A stretch of DNA of 64,000 bases from Cellvibrio sp. KY-GH-1 (GCF_008806975.1 NZ_CP031728.1:434001-498000); one strand, 5' to 3'; positions 21,516-31,208 are shown, numbered from the stretch's first letter. Program-made: numbers and translations. The notes: generated by a model from the sequence alone, not told the origin.

Positions 21516-22139
21516 ATGCTCGAAATCACTGAATACACCAAATTCCTCATCGGTCTTTTAGCCATCGTCGATCCACTGGGGGCCATCCCGGTATTTATCG
21601 CATTAACGGTGCATCAGAGTCACGAGCAGCAGGTTAAAACTTCTCGTCTTACGGTAATCTCTGTATTTACCGCATTAATGGTTGCCTTGTTAATTGGGGA
21701 GTGGATTCTCTGGGCCTTCGGTATCAGCATTGATGCATTTCGCTGCGCTGGCGGAATCATCTTGTTGTTGATGGGGCTGACGATGTTGAAGTCCCGTGGG
21801 CATACCCCGGCTGATATAGAGGCCGCGCAAGATGAAACTATTGCCCTGGTTCCCTTAACTATGCCGCTACTCGCGGGGCCGGGTGCTATGAGTGCGGTGA
21901 TTGTGTATGCGCACCAATCCAATTCAATTCTGCATTATGTGGCGATTACTGGCTGTATTTTATTGGTGAGCTGTTCGCTGTGGTTGTGTTTTAAATTCCT
22001 GCCCTGGTTTCGTCAGCATTTAAGCAAACGCAGTATTGTGATGTCCACCCGGGTGATGGGCTTGTTGCTTACTGCCATTGCGGTGGAGTTTATTGCTGGC
22101 GGAATAAAGGGGATGTTTCCCCAAATTGTCGGCGGATAG
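21516..22139 (+). CDS. MarC/YchE-family inner membrane protein
   Basis: A 207-aa membrane protein with about six hydrophobic helices. The strings LLAIVDPLGAIPVFIAL near the N-terminus and LTMPLLAGPGAMSAVIVYA in the middle are characteristic of the MarC (UPF0056) family, whose transport function is still not established; E. coli MarC was once wrongly linked to antibiotic resistance. It appears monocistronic, starting 70 nt after the sucD terminator. Confidence 0.88.
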   Translation: MLEITEYTKFLIGLLAIVDPLGAIPVFIALTVHQSHEQQVKTSRLTVISVFTALMVALLIGEWILWAFGISIDAFRCAGGIILLLMGLTMLKSRGHTPADIEAAQDETIALVPLTMPLLAGPGAMSAVIVYAHQSNSILHYVAITGCILLVSCSLWLCFKFLPWFRQHLSKRSIVMSTRVMGLLLTAIAVEFIAGGIKGMFPQIVGG

Positions 22140-22316
22140 TTGCAGCGCTAAAAAATGTTAAGTTGGTGCCATTGCTTTCAAACGCATCTATTATGAATTG
22201 ATAAATTAATAAATATTTTATTCGGCACTGGTTTGGTTAGTCCTTTTCATTAAGCGTAATTACGCAATTAATAATAATTTCCTGATTTTTATTGGGAAAG
22301 GTAAAAGAGACCGACT

Positions 22317-23951
22317 ATGCCTCTCATCAATCGCGCTATTCTTTTTTTAATAATCCTGATTGCGAGCAATCGTGGTCACACTGAAAACGTGAGTCGCGAA
22401 CAAACACTTCTCGCTATGAAATCTGCTAGCCAATTTATGCTGCAAAAGGCCAGCTATCGCGGTGGATTTGTGTGGTCCTATTTGCCAGATTTTTCTCGCC
22501 AATGGGGAGAGCTGGAAGCGCGCCGCACCATGGTGTGGATGCAACCACCTGGAACATCGAGTGTAGGGCATTTAATGTTGGATGCCTATCATGCAACAGG
22601 TGATGAATTTTATTATCGGGGTGCTCAACAGGTTGCTGCGGCAATTACCTTTGCGCAACAGACCAATGGTGGATGGAATTATGTGGCGGATTATGCGGGC
22701 GAAGCATCTTTAAAGGACTGGTATGCAACCATTGGCAAAAATGCCTGGCGATTGGAGGAGTTTCAACACTATTACGGCAACGCTACTTTCGATGATATGG
22801 GCACCGCAGAGGCAGCAAAATTTTTATTGCGCATCTATTTGGAAAAGCGCGATGAGCAGTATCGCGGGCCACTTTATAAAGCCATAGATTTTGTTTTGAA
22901 TAGTCAGTATCCCATCGGCGGTTGGCCGCAGCGTTTCCCGTTGATGTACGATCATCCTTATCCTGATCACCCCGATTATTCATCATTTATCACCTTTAAT
23001 GATGATGTGGCCGCAGAAAATATAGATTTCCTGTTGATGTGTTATCAAACCCTGGGTGAATCACGTGTACGTGAGCCAATCATTCGCGCGATGAATGCAT
23101 TCATTGTTACTCAACTTGGACAGCCGCAACCCGGGTGGGCCTTGCAATACACCACTGAGTTACAACCCGCTGGCGCGCGCTCTTATGAGCCACGCAGCTT
23201 GCATACACCGACTACCGCAGAAAATATTTCGCAACTGATTAAATTTTATCGTTTAACAGGAGAAACAAAATTTCTGGCGCGCATTCCTGAAGCGCTGGAT
23301 TGGCTTGAGTCGCTAACACTTTCCGACACTAAAGCACTTGAGGGTCGAACTCATCCAGGCTTTGTAGAGCTGGGCACAGGTAAGGCGCTATTCACGCACA
23401 GGCGTGGTTCCAATATTGCTAGCGGGGAATATTATGTGGATCATGTGTCGGGCAATATGTTGGCACATTACAAATCCGCCGCGACAATTCCGGTTGGCGA
23501 ATTACGTAAAGCCTATCAAGAGGTGTTGACAATTCCAGCGGCAGATGTGAATCGCTATTCTCCTTTGCGTGAGTCGGTGCGAATGGCGTTGCCAAAGTAT
23601 TTCACGCTCGGCAAAGTGAGTTTTTCCGATTTGAATTTTCGCGCGCAAGCGGAACATGAAAATACTCGCAATAATTCCCTGCCGGCTCAGGTGCATAAAT
23701 TAGTTAATGAACTAAATCCAGAAGGCTACTGGCCAACTCCGCTTTACTACACCACCAATCCTTATGTGGGGCTGCCACCTGCCGGCAAGGCTGGGCGAGG
23801 CGATAAGCGCTACGCGAATACTATGGTGGGGGACAAATGGGATACCTCCCCATATCCTGTTAAAACGCCGGTGATGGGAATTTCCACCGGTGCCTACATT
23901 CGCAATATGGGCGTACTGATTCGTTATCTGGACACTAATAACCTTCCTTAA
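22317..23951 (+). CDS. Secreted pectate lyase, PL10-like
   Basis: Predicted exported enzyme that cleaves polygalacturonate by beta-elimination. A signal peptide (hydrophobic RAILFLIILIASN) is followed by an alpha-helical barrel type sequence. The strings GGWNYVADYAG, NSQYPIGGWPQRFP and FITFNDDVAAENI match the conserved core of polysaccharide lyase family 10, where the acidic residues of the NDD motif bind calcium. At 544 aa it is longer than a bare PL10 domain (about 330 aa); the extra C-terminal 170 residues carry no module I recognise. There is no CBM or polyserine linker. No other pectin genes adjoin it. Confidence 0.78.
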   Translation: MPLINRAILFLIILIASNRGHTENVSREQTLLAMKSASQFMLQKASYRGGFVWSYLPDFSRQWGELEARRTMVWMQPPGTSSVGHLMLDAYHATGDEFYYRGAQQVAAAITFAQQTNGGWNYVADYAGEASLKDWYATIGKNAWRLEEFQHYYGNATFDDMGTAEAAKFLLRIYLEKRDEQYRGPLYKAIDFVLNSQYPIGGWPQRFPLMYDHPYPDHPDYSSFITFNDDVAAENIDFLLMCYQTLGESRVREPIIRAMNAFIVTQLGQPQPGWALQYTTELQPAGARSYEPRSLHTPTTAENISQLIKFYRLTGETKFLARIPEALDWLESLTLSDTKALEGRTHPGFVELGTGKALFTHRRGSNIASGEYYVDHVSGNMLAHYKSAATIPVGELRKAYQEVLTIPAADVNRYSPLRESVRMALPKYFTLGKVSFSDLNFRAQAEHENTRNNSLPAQVHKLVNELNPEGYWPTPLYYTTNPYVGLPPAGKAGRGDKRYANTMVGDKWDTSPYPVKTPVMGISTGAYIRNMGVLIRYLDTNNLP

Positions 23952-24140
23952 CAACCCGGTGGGTTAGCAAGCCGGGCTCGATGGGCTAAAATTTGCCCTC
24001 GCAAAGAGGTATGGAGTGGACCTATGCCTTTATTTTTCATAAAAAATGTGGACAATTGCGCGCCATTTTTACTTTTGTGTCGCCGCGTTGCTGGCGGCGC
24101 ATCAACGGGGGCAACCCACCTGAACAGGAGTTGATGAGCC

Positions 24141-26060
24141 TTGAATACCACAGAAAAAAATATTGAATGGAATACCCGCCGGGCCGCTGAACTTTATGGC
24201 ATTGAAGAGTGGAGTAGCGGATATTTCGGAATTTCTCCTGCCGGTGAAGTCGTGGTGCGCGCACCTACGACCGAAGGTGATGCGACCGTCTCGCTGATGG
24301 AGATCGTTGATGGAATGCAACAGCGCGGTTTGCAAATGCCGGTGTTGCTGCGCTTGGAAAATTTGGTCGATAAGCGGATTAGCATCCTGAATGATTCCTT
24401 TGCCCAGGCGATTGAGTCCAGCGGCTATCGCGGCCAATATCGCGGCGCATTCCCTATCAAAGTAAATCAGCAGCGTCATGTGGTGGCGGAAATCGCCCGT
24501 TTTGGCGAGCGTTATAACCATGGGCTGGAGGCAGGCAGCAAAGCGGAGTTAATGGTTGCCCTCGCGATGCTCACCAATCGCGAAAGCCTGATTATTTGCA
24601 ACGGCTACAAGGACGCGGAATTTATTTCGCTGGGATTGCAAGCGCGCAAATTGGGCTTTAAATGTTTTTTTGTATTGGAAACATTGAGCGAACTGCAATC
24701 CGTCATTGAGCGTAGCCGTGCCTTGAATATTGAACCGCTCATTGGGGTGCGGTTAAAACTTTCCACCAAAGTGGAAGGGCACTGGAGCGCAGACAGCGGT
24801 GATCGCAGTTTGTTTGGTTTAAATACCAATGAATTAGTAACAGTTATTGACACATTGCGCGATGCGAATTTATTGCATTGCTTTCAATTGCTGCATTTTC
24901 ATTTGGGTTCGCAAATTCCCAATATTCGCAGTATTCGCTCTGGGGTTTTGGAAGCCTGCCGTTATTATATTGAATTGGTAGGCGAGGGCGCACCGCTGGG
25001 GTATCTGGATTTAGGTGGCGGTCTGGCGATTGATTACGACGGAACCTGCAGTACCAATGGACATAGTCGCAATTACTCAGTGCAAGAATATTGTATTGAT
25101 GTAGTAGAGGCGATTCAGGAAAGCCTGGATAAACATCGCATTCCCCACCCGGTTATTGTTACTGAATCCGGTCGTGCCACAGTCGCGCACACCTCAATTC
25201 TGTTATTCAATATTCTCGATGTCACCAATTTTGAGCCTACGGCCTTGCCCGCAGATTTACCGCAGGGTTGTCATGAGATGATTCATAATTTGTGGCTCTC
25301 GCTTGCAAGCATTCACCTATCGAATCTGCAAGAGTCATATAACGACGTAATGTACTATCGCGATAAAATTCGCGACTTCTTTCACTCGGGTGATATCAGT
25401 TTGCGCCATCGTGTATTGGCGGAAAATATCTATCTTGCAGCACTGCAAAAAATTGCATCGCTCTTGCCACAGATGAAGCGTATTCCTGCGGAGCTGGAAA
25501 GCTTGCCGCAATTGTTGGCGGATATTTATTACGGCAATTTCAGTGTGTTTCAATCGCTGCCAGATTCCTGGGCGATTGGCCAGGTGTTTCCGGTAATGCC
25601 GATCCATCGCCTGAATGAAGAGCCAAGTCGCCATGCGATTATTGCGGATCTCACCTGTGACTGTGACGGAAAACTGCAAAAATTTGCCAGCCCTGAAGGT
25701 GAGTCGTCAACGATTGCGTTGCATCCAATAAAGGCGGGGGAGGAATATTACCTGGGGGTTTTTCTGGTGGGTGCTTATCAAGAAACCCTGGGGGATTTGC
25801 ACAATCTCTTCGGTGATACCAACGTAGCAAGCGTGCGAATTAATGCAGACGCGAGTATCGATTTCGTTCACGAAATTCATGGCGATAGTATTGCTGATGT
25901 GCTGAGTTACGTGGAATACGAGCCCAATAGTTTGTATCAACAGTTTCGTCAAACGGCGGAGCAGGCGGTGCGCGACGGTATTATCAATGTCGCAGATCGC
26001 CAGCAAATGCTGGCTGCTTATTCGGAAGGGTTGCGCGGTTACACCTATTTCGAAAAGTAA
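24141..26060 (+). CDS. speA: Biosynthetic arginine decarboxylase (PLP-dependent)
   Basis: Makes agmatine from arginine, the first step of one putrescine route. It is 639 aa (E. coli SpeA 658). The PLP lysine is K107 in FPIKVNQQRH; ESGRATVAHTSIL and the C-terminal LTCDCDGK segment are also typical of the family. The start is TTG 24141: an in-frame stop lies two codons upstream, no nearby ATG fits, and AGGAG stands ten nt upstream. A hairpin (CGCCGC / GCGGCG, 24081-24099) lies in the leader. A terminator-like hairpin follows, so the two carboxynorspermidine genes may be transcribed separately. No agmatinase or agmatine deiminase gene is in the window. Confidence 0.95.
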   Translation: MNTTEKNIEWNTRRAAELYGIEEWSSGYFGISPAGEVVVRAPTTEGDATVSLMEIVDGMQQRGLQMPVLLRLENLVDKRISILNDSFAQAIESSGYRGQYRGAFPIKVNQQRHVVAEIARFGERYNHGLEAGSKAELMVALAMLTNRESLIICNGYKDAEFISLGLQARKLGFKCFFVLETLSELQSVIERSRALNIEPLIGVRLKLSTKVEGHWSADSGDRSLFGLNTNELVTVIDTLRDANLLHCFQLLHFHLGSQIPNIRSIRSGVLEACRYYIELVGEGAPLGYLDLGGGLAIDYDGTCSTNGHSRNYSVQEYCIDVVEAIQESLDKHRIPHPVIVTESGRATVAHTSILLFNILDVTNFEPTALPADLPQGCHEMIHNLWLSLASIHLSNLQESYNDVMYYRDKIRDFFHSGDISLRHRVLAENIYLAALQKIASLLPQMKRIPAELESLPQLLADIYYGNFSVFQSLPDSWAIGQVFPVMPIHRLNEEPSRHAIIADLTCDCDGKLQKFASPEGESSTIALHPIKAGEEYYLGVFLVGAYQETLGDLHNLFGDTNVASVRINADASIDFVHEIHGDSIADVLSYVEYEPNSLYQQFRQTAEQAVRDGIINVADRQQMLAAYSEGLRGYTYFEK

Positions 26061-26080
26061 AATCACCTTTTTAAATTTAA

Positions 26081-26119
26081 CGGGGGCCATTTTTTATGGC
26101 TCCTCGTTTCCTATTTTTT
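26081..26119 (+). terminator. Probable terminator after speA
   Basis: GGGGCCAT / ATGGCTCC (one G-T pair) with a five-T loop, then a T-rich tail. Confidence 0.5.
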
Positions 26120-26150
26120 AAAATCCTGGCGTTGTTGGTGGAGTAGATGC

Positions 26151-27350
26151 ATGGCTAAAGTGTTAATCATTGGTGCGGGTGGTGTTAGTGGAGTAGTGGT
26201 GCATAAGTGCGCTCAGTTGCCGGACGTATTTACTGAAATCGTGTTGGCCAGTCGCACAGAGTCAAAGTGTCACGCGATTGCAGCCCAGTTAGATCGCCCT
26301 ATTAAAACCGCGCGCGTAGATGCAGATAACGTTTCCGAGCTTGTTGCCTTGATTAACGATGAAAAGCCGGATTTGGTCATTAACGTTGCCTTGCCTTATC
26401 AGGATTTAACAATCATGGATGCCTGTCTTGAAACCGGTGTGAATTATCTGGACACGGCAAATTATGAGCCATTGGATACTGCTAAATTTGAATATTCCTG
26501 GCAGTGGGCTTATCAAGATAAGTTTAACAAAGCAGGCATCACTGCGTTGTTGGGTTCCGGTTTTGATCCGGGCGTCACTAACGTTTATACCGCCTATTTG
26601 AAAAAACATTATTTTGATGAAATCCATTATTTAGATATTATCGATTGTAATGCGGGCGATCACGGCTTGCCTTTTGCGACTAACTTCAATCCGGAAATTA
26701 ATATTCGCGAAGTGACTGCGAATGGACGTTATTGGGAACATGGTGAGTGGGTAGAAACGCCGCCCTTATCGGTAAATCAGTTATTTGAGTTTCCGGCTGC
26801 AATCGGCCCCAAAAAAATTTATATGATGTACCACGAAGAATTGGAATCGCTGGTTAAACATTTCCCGGAAATTAAGCGCGCGCGTTTTTGGATGACCTTT
26901 TCTGACAATTATTTAAAACATCTGGAAGTATTAGGTAATGTCGGCATGACGGGTATTGAACCCATCATGTTTGAAGGGCGAGAAATCGTGCCGCTGCAAT
27001 TTTTAAAAGCCCTATTGCCGGATCCAGCGAGCCTTGGCCCCTTAACTAAAGGTAAAACGTGTATCGGTTGTTTGGTGCAAGGTATTAAAGACGGAAAGCA
27101 AAAAACACTGTTCGTTTATAATGTATGTGATCATCAGGCGTGTTATCGGGAAGTGAAGTCCCAAGCAATTTCCTATACGACCGGTGTGCCGGCAATGATC
27201 GGTGCGAAAATGATCCTGGAAGGAAAATGGAAAAAGCCAGGCGTCTGGAATATGGAACAGCATGACCCGGATCCATTTATGGATGATCTTAATAAGTACG
27301 GTTTGCCTTGGCAGGTGGTAGAAATCGATCCAAACGTTATGAAAAACTGA
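26151..27350 (+). CDS. Carboxynorspermidine dehydrogenase (saccharopine dehydrogenase-like)
   Basis: Reductively joins aspartate semialdehyde to a diamine to form carboxyspermidine or carboxynorspermidine. It is a 399-aa saccharopine dehydrogenase family protein with an N-terminal Rossmann motif VLIIGAGGVSGVVVHK, NVALPYQDLTIMDACLE, and GSGFDPGVTNVYTAY. The assignment to the polyamine enzyme rather than a lysine-pathway enzyme rests on its pairing with the decarboxylase two nt downstream and with speA upstream. Start ATG 26151. Confidence 0.9.
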   Translation: MAKVLIIGAGGVSGVVVHKCAQLPDVFTEIVLASRTESKCHAIAAQLDRPIKTARVDADNVSELVALINDEKPDLVINVALPYQDLTIMDACLETGVNYLDTANYEPLDTAKFEYSWQWAYQDKFNKAGITALLGSGFDPGVTNVYTAYLKKHYFDEIHYLDIIDCNAGDHGLPFATNFNPEINIREVTANGRYWEHGEWVETPPLSVNQLFEFPAAIGPKKIYMMYHEELESLVKHFPEIKRARFWMTFSDNYLKHLEVLGNVGMTGIEPIMFEGREIVPLQFLKALLPDPASLGPLTKGKTCIGCLVQGIKDGKQKTLFVYNVCDHQACYREVKSQAISYTTGVPAMIGAKMILEGKWKKPGVWNMEQHDPDPFMDDLNKYGLPWQVVEIDPNVMKN

Positions 27351-27352
27351 TT

Positions 27353-28540
27353 ATGCAAAAACGCGAATATTTTACTCAGTTTGACCCCGCTCGAGTGCCA
27401 TCACCTTGTTTTGTCATTGATAAAGCAGCGGTGGAGGATAATTTAAAAATCCTTAATCGTGTTCAACGCGAGAGTGGCGCAAAAGTATTGGGTGCATTAA
27501 AGGCGTTTTCGTGTTGGAGCTTGGCGCCCTTAGTGCGCGAATACCTTTCCGGAACCTGCGCCAGCGGCTTGCATGAGGCGCGTTTGGGGAAGGAAGAATT
27601 TGGTGGTGAAGTTCACTGCTATTCCGCGGCTTATAAGGAAGCGGATTTGCTTGAGATTTTACAGGTCGCAGATCATGTATTGTTTAATTCCTTTTCACAG
27701 TGGTCACGCTTTAAACCATTGGCGTTAAAGGCGCAGCAAAAACGTCCTGAATTACAATTTGGTATTCGCATTAACCCGGAGCATTCCGAAGGCGAGGTTG
27801 CGCTTTATGACCCTTGCGCGCCTTGTTCGCGCATGGGCGTGCCAATTGCTGAATTTGAAAAAGCGGTGGAGCAAACCCCGGATATTCTTGATGGCATCTC
27901 CGGCTTACATTTTCATACTCTGTGTCAGCAAGATCTGCCGCCATTAGATCGTACTCTGAACATCGTAATAAAAAAGTTTGGAAAATATTTCAAACAGATT
28001 GGCTGGATCAATTTCGGGGGTGGGCACCATATTTCACGTGAGGATTACCAAGTTGATGATTTGATCGATATGCTCAAAAACTTCCAGGCGAATTATGATC
28101 TGCAAGTTTATCTGGAGCCAGGTGAGGCGGTAGCCATTCGTAGCGGCGTGTTGGTGGCAGAAGTGTTAGATATCACCTGGAACACCATGGCGCAAGCGAT
28201 TCTGGATACATCGGCAACCTGTCATATGCCCGATGTATTGGAAATGCCGTATCGCGCCGATATTGTGGGGGCTGGCATGCCTAATGAATTGCCACATACT
28301 TATCGCCTGGGTGGTATGACTTGTCTGGCAGGAGATGTGATTGGCGATTACTCTTTCGCGCAACCTCTGCAAGTAGGTCAGCGCTTGATGTTTGATGATA
28401 TGGCACATTACACCATGGTTAAAACAACGACCTTTAACGGTATTAATTTGCCGGCAATTGCTCTTTGGGACTCGCGCACCAATCAATTGGACGTGATTCG
28501 CGAATTTGGTTACAGTGATTTTAAGCACCGCCTCTCCTGA
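27353..28540 (+). CDS. nspC: Carboxynorspermidine decarboxylase
   Basis: PLP enzyme of the alanine-racemase-fold decarboxylases that removes CO2 from carboxyspermidine or carboxynorspermidine to give spermidine or norspermidine. It is 395 aa from ATG 27353; an upstream in-frame ATG lies inside the preceding gene and is rejected. The PLP Lys is K50 in VLGALKAFSCWS; GISGLHFHTLCQQ, INFGGGHHIS and YLEPGEAVA are family features. The start is two nt after the previous stop, indicating translational coupling. Together with the dehydrogenase it replaces SpeE/SpeD-type spermidine synthesis. Confidence 0.94.
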   Translation: MQKREYFTQFDPARVPSPCFVIDKAAVEDNLKILNRVQRESGAKVLGALKAFSCWSLAPLVREYLSGTCASGLHEARLGKEEFGGEVHCYSAAYKEADLLEILQVADHVLFNSFSQWSRFKPLALKAQQKRPELQFGIRINPEHSEGEVALYDPCAPCSRMGVPIAEFEKAVEQTPDILDGISGLHFHTLCQQDLPPLDRTLNIVIKKFGKYFKQIGWINFGGGHHISREDYQVDDLIDMLKNFQANYDLQVYLEPGEAVAIRSGVLVAEVLDITWNTMAQAILDTSATCHMPDVLEMPYRADIVGAGMPNELPHTYRLGGMTCLAGDVIGDYSFAQPLQVGQRLMFDDMAHYTMVKTTTFNGINLPAIALWDSRTNQLDVIREFGYSDFKHRLS

Positions 28541-28581
28541 TATTGAACAATAATTTTTCTGGTTCGTGACGAATATCCTCC

Positions 28582-29091
28582 ATGCAAAAAGCTCATTCTT
28601 TTATCGGTTTAGTGAACCCCAAAAGTCCGACTAATGTGGGTATGGTGATGCGGGCGGCTGGCTGCTTTGAAGTGGATGCAGTCTTCTATTCCGGTACGCG
28701 TTTTGAGCGTGCGCGAAAGTTTGCGACTGACACCAAAAATGCACAAAGTAAAATTCCCTTAACGTATGCGGAAAACTTACCTGACGCACCTGTCGCTGGT
28801 GCCAAACTAGTTGCTATTGAATTGATTGAAGGTGCTGTGCCGTTAATGGACTTTGTACATCCGGAAAATGCCTATTATATTTTCGGTCCGGAAGATGGTT
28901 CGTTAAAAAAAGAAATTCTGGATGCGTGCGATCATGTGGTTTATATCCCTACCATAGGTTGTATGAATTTGGCAGCAACGGTTCATGTGGTGCTTTATGA
29001 TCGCATGAGCAAATCGGGTAGGGAGGTCATTGCGCAGCGCCCGATTGCAGATAATCGCGATGTGAATAATAACATCACAATTTCGCGCTAA
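28582..29091 (+). CDS. SPOUT-family RNA ribose methyltransferase (TrmH/SpoU type)
   Basis: A 169-aa SAM-dependent methyltransferase of the trefoil-knot SpoU class. Motif 1 is in NPKSPTNVGMVMRAAGCF, motif 2 in YYIFGPEDGSLKKEIL, and motif 3 in IPTIGCMNLAATVHVVLYDR. The size is like the minimal single-domain members (TrmL-like). The RNA target cannot be assigned from the sequence. Its 3' end overlaps the convergent lipoprotein gene by 17 bp. Confidence 0.85.
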   Translation: MQKAHSFIGLVNPKSPTNVGMVMRAAGCFEVDAVFYSGTRFERARKFATDTKNAQSKIPLTYAENLPDAPVAGAKLVAIELIEGAVPLMDFVHPENAYYIFGPEDGSLKKEILDACDHVVYIPTIGCMNLAATVHVVLYDRMSKSGREVIAQRPIADNRDVNNNITISR

Positions 29092-29500
29092 CTATTTCCT
29101 CTTCAATAACAAACTCGGTATTTTCCGGGGATTTTGGTGTGAGTGTTTGCCGGGGTGTTTGTGCAGCATTCGGCCCTATTTCGTTAGGGCACTCCCCATT
29201 ACTTTCTAACCAATAGGCCGTATTGCCAGCCAATGCAATCGAGCCTGATACCAACGTGCTGGAGACTGTAGTGAATGCCATTCCTGCAAGCTCTGCAGAA
29301 ATATCCCATGCGCAATAGTTATTGTCGCAACTCCAGTTTCTGTCTGAGCTTATATCTTCCGTAGCAAGCGAGAATTTCTGTACGGCGACCTTACATTTTG
29401 GATCGTAGCTCGCCGTTTGTTTGGGAACTACCACACACGCGGATAAGCAGGTAATCAGCATCGTCAACAGGATGTATTGGGAGTGATTTTTGAAATTCAT
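29075..29500 (-). CDS. Small predicted lipoprotein of unknown function
   Basis: 141 aa with a lipoprotein signal: charged start, hydrophobic ILLTMLITCL, and lipobox LSAC with Cys at about 22. The mature part has a few Cys (CKV, SCDNNYCAW, GECPN), a Gly/Ser/Ala-rich stretch SGSIALAGNTAYW, and an acidic tail. I recognise no family. It converges on and overlaps the RNA methyltransferase gene, and follows the TSUP gene on the same strand after 35 nt, so it may be the last gene of the DoxX-sigma operon. Confidence 0.7.
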   Translation of the reverse strand: MNFKNHSQYILLTMLITCLSACVVVPKQTASYDPKCKVAVQKFSLATEDISSDRNWSCDNNYCAWDISAELAGMAFTTVSSTLVSGSIALAGNTAYWLESNGECPNEIGPNAAQTPRQTLTPKSPENTEFVIEEEIVSAKL

Positions 29501-29535
29501 AGGGCCGGCTCCCGCTAGGTGATTGTTTCAAATTC

Positions 29536-30297
29536 TTAGGCGATAAATTCCCTATACCAATATTGCCCCAGCATGATTAAACAGATTGTAACAATCAGTA
29601 TCCGCAGTATTTTCGGGTTTACCTTGAATAGATAGTGTGAGCCCAGCCATGCTCCCAGTATTTGACCAAGAATCATGGCAATTCCTGCCAGCCAAATCAC
29701 TTGCCCCGCTGCGATAAAAACCAAAAGTGAGGCAATGTTGGTAGCGAAGTTTAATGGTTTGGCTGTTGCTGTCGCTTTAATCAATTCCAGTGCGCGTAAA
29801 CTAACGCCTGCTACCGCCAAAAAAGAACCTGTTCCTGGGCCGAACATGCCGTCATAAATACCGATACCGGGAATAACCACGTTTTTGTAGGAGCTTTCGG
29901 AAATGCGTGGTGTTTCGGTTTCCAGTTTGAAATAAGGCGCGCTAATAAAATAGGCCGCAATAATAATTAACACCAGTGGGATAACAAAACCGAGCACCTT
30001 GGTGTTAATAAATTGCACCAGTAGGCTGCCGATAACAGCCCCGATAAACGCCATCAACATCAGCGGTTTTAAATTTTCCCAGTGGATTTTTTTGCGTTTG
30101 AATAATAAAAAACTGGCGGTGCCGGAGCCAAAGGAACTTTGCAATTTATTGGTGCCCAATGCAGCCAGTGGTGGTACGCCGGATACGACCAAGGCCGGGA
30201 TGGTGATTAATCCGCCGCCGCCAGCAAGCGTATCCATAAATCCGGCAATCGCTGCAGCGAAAAACAAAAACACCAGGGTCTCCAGCGCAAATTCCAT
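29536..30297 (-). CDS. TSUP (TauE/SafE) family membrane transporter
   Basis: 253 aa with about eight hydrophobic helices in two related halves. The loop AAIAGFMDTLAGGGGLITIPALV and the second-half GIYDGMFGPGTGSFL are the duplicated signature of the YfcA/TauE/SafE family, members of which move sulfite, sulfonates or similar anions. It begins two nt after the anti-sigma gene and is in the same transcription unit as the ECF sigma factor, so it may belong to that stress response. The substrate is unknown. Confidence 0.88.
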   Translation of the reverse strand: MEFALETLVFLFFAAAIAGFMDTLAGGGGLITIPALVVSGVPPLAALGTNKLQSSFGSGTASFLLFKRKKIHWENLKPLMLMAFIGAVIGSLLVQFINTKVLGFVIPLVLIIIAAYFISAPYFKLETETPRISESSYKNVVIPGIGIYDGMFGPGTGSFLAVAGVSLRALELIKATATAKPLNFATNIASLLVFIAAGQVIWLAGIAMILGQILGAWLGSHYLFKVNPKILRILIVTICLIMLGQYWYREFIA

Positions 30298-30299
30298 TG

Positions 30300-30551
30300 T
30301 TAGCGTTTATCCTGCTGCGATTCTTGTTTTATTTTCTGCTGCAGCTCTTGCCAGATTTTTTCGGTATCGGTTGCCGGTTCTGTAAGTTGGGATTTTTGCG
30401 CTACTGCCTGGGTGATCTTTAAATGCCGGACAAAACGCCTGCAATTGGCGCACATCATCAGGTGCACGCGAATTTTCCAGGTTAACGGAGTATGAGTATC
30501 TTTATCCAGATATTGGCTGGCCAGAGTGGCAACTTGTTTGCAACTTAACAT
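30300..30551 (-). CDS. Zinc-finger (zf-HC2 / ZAS) anti-sigma factor
   Basis: An 83-aa soluble protein with the zinc anti-sigma signature H30-x3-C34-x2-C37 (HLMMCANC). Its start overlaps the end of the ECF sigma gene by 7 nt, the usual sign that it binds and inhibits that sigma factor. It has no membrane segment, so it resembles cytoplasmic, redox- or metal-responsive ZAS proteins rather than membrane-spanning ones; release by thiol oxidation is an inference. Confidence 0.85.
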   Translation of the reverse strand: MLSCKQVATLASQYLDKDTHTPLTWKIRVHLMMCANCRRFVRHLKITQAVAQKSQLTEPATDTEKIWQELQQKIKQESQQDKR

Positions 30552-31153
30552 GAGCCAGTCTCCTGATAGCGGTCGATCACTTGCATCAAGGTCAAGCGTG
30601 CGCGATGTACCAGCACTCGCACGTTAGCGGCGCTGACATTGAGAAGATTGCAAATATCGTCAAAGGATTGTTGCTCCATGTCGCGCAAAATAAACGCCGC
30701 TTTCTGTGTGGGTGGAAGCAGGTTCAATGTTTTTGCGATGCAGTGCTGCAATTGTTTTTCTTCGAGTAGCGCCTCTGGTGATTCATTGTTCCATTGCGAA
30801 ATTGGGTTTTGCCAATGACCATCGCTTTTAAAATTGGCGGTGTCCAGATAACTGCCCGGTGTTTCACCATCCAGTTGTTCTAACGAGACCATGCGCGATT
30901 CTTTGCGTAAGCGCGCTTTGGCTTGATTACTTACAATAGTTAACAGCCAGGTTTTGAGTGATGCGCGCCGCTCAAAACCGGCAATATTTCTATATACCGC
31001 TACCCATGATTCCTGCACGATTTCATCGGCAAATACGTCGCCTACAATCGCGCGCGCAATACTCAGCATCAGCGCCTGGTACTGGCCAATCAAATAGCGA
31101 AATGCCTTATCGTCACCGGCAATGAGTTGTGTAATAAGCAGGTTTTCATCCAT
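30545..31153 (-). CDS. ECF-family RNA polymerase sigma factor
   Basis: A 202-aa sigma70 family extracytoplasmic-function factor. Region 2 is ADEIVQESWVAVYRNIAGFE with SLKTWLLTIVSNQAKARLR; region 4, with the helix-turn-helix, is LPPTQKAAFILRDMEQQSFD then ICNLLNVSAANVRVLVHRAR. It is coupled to a zinc anti-sigma gene downstream and preceded by a DoxX gene 55 nt upstream on the same strand. Its regulon is unknown; such operons are commonly self-activated. Confidence 0.92.
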   Translation of the reverse strand: MDENLLITQLIAGDDKAFRYLIGQYQALMLSIARAIVGDVFADEIVQESWVAVYRNIAGFERRASLKTWLLTIVSNQAKARLRKESRMVSLEQLDGETPGSYLDTANFKSDGHWQNPISQWNNESPEALLEEKQLQHCIAKTLNLLPPTQKAAFILRDMEQQSFDDICNLLNVSAANVRVLVHRARLTLMQVIDRYQETGSC

Positions 31154-31208
31154 GGGATTACGCAGCCTGAGTCAAGTAAAAAACAGGCTGCCAGCTTAGC
31201 ACTACTCA

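Noticed and set aside
29075..29091. 17-bp overlap of convergent genes as an annotation error
   Set aside because: Both proteins end sensibly: the methyltransferase has its full SPOUT core, and the lipoprotein has a clean lipobox. A short tail-to-tail overlap is acceptable.
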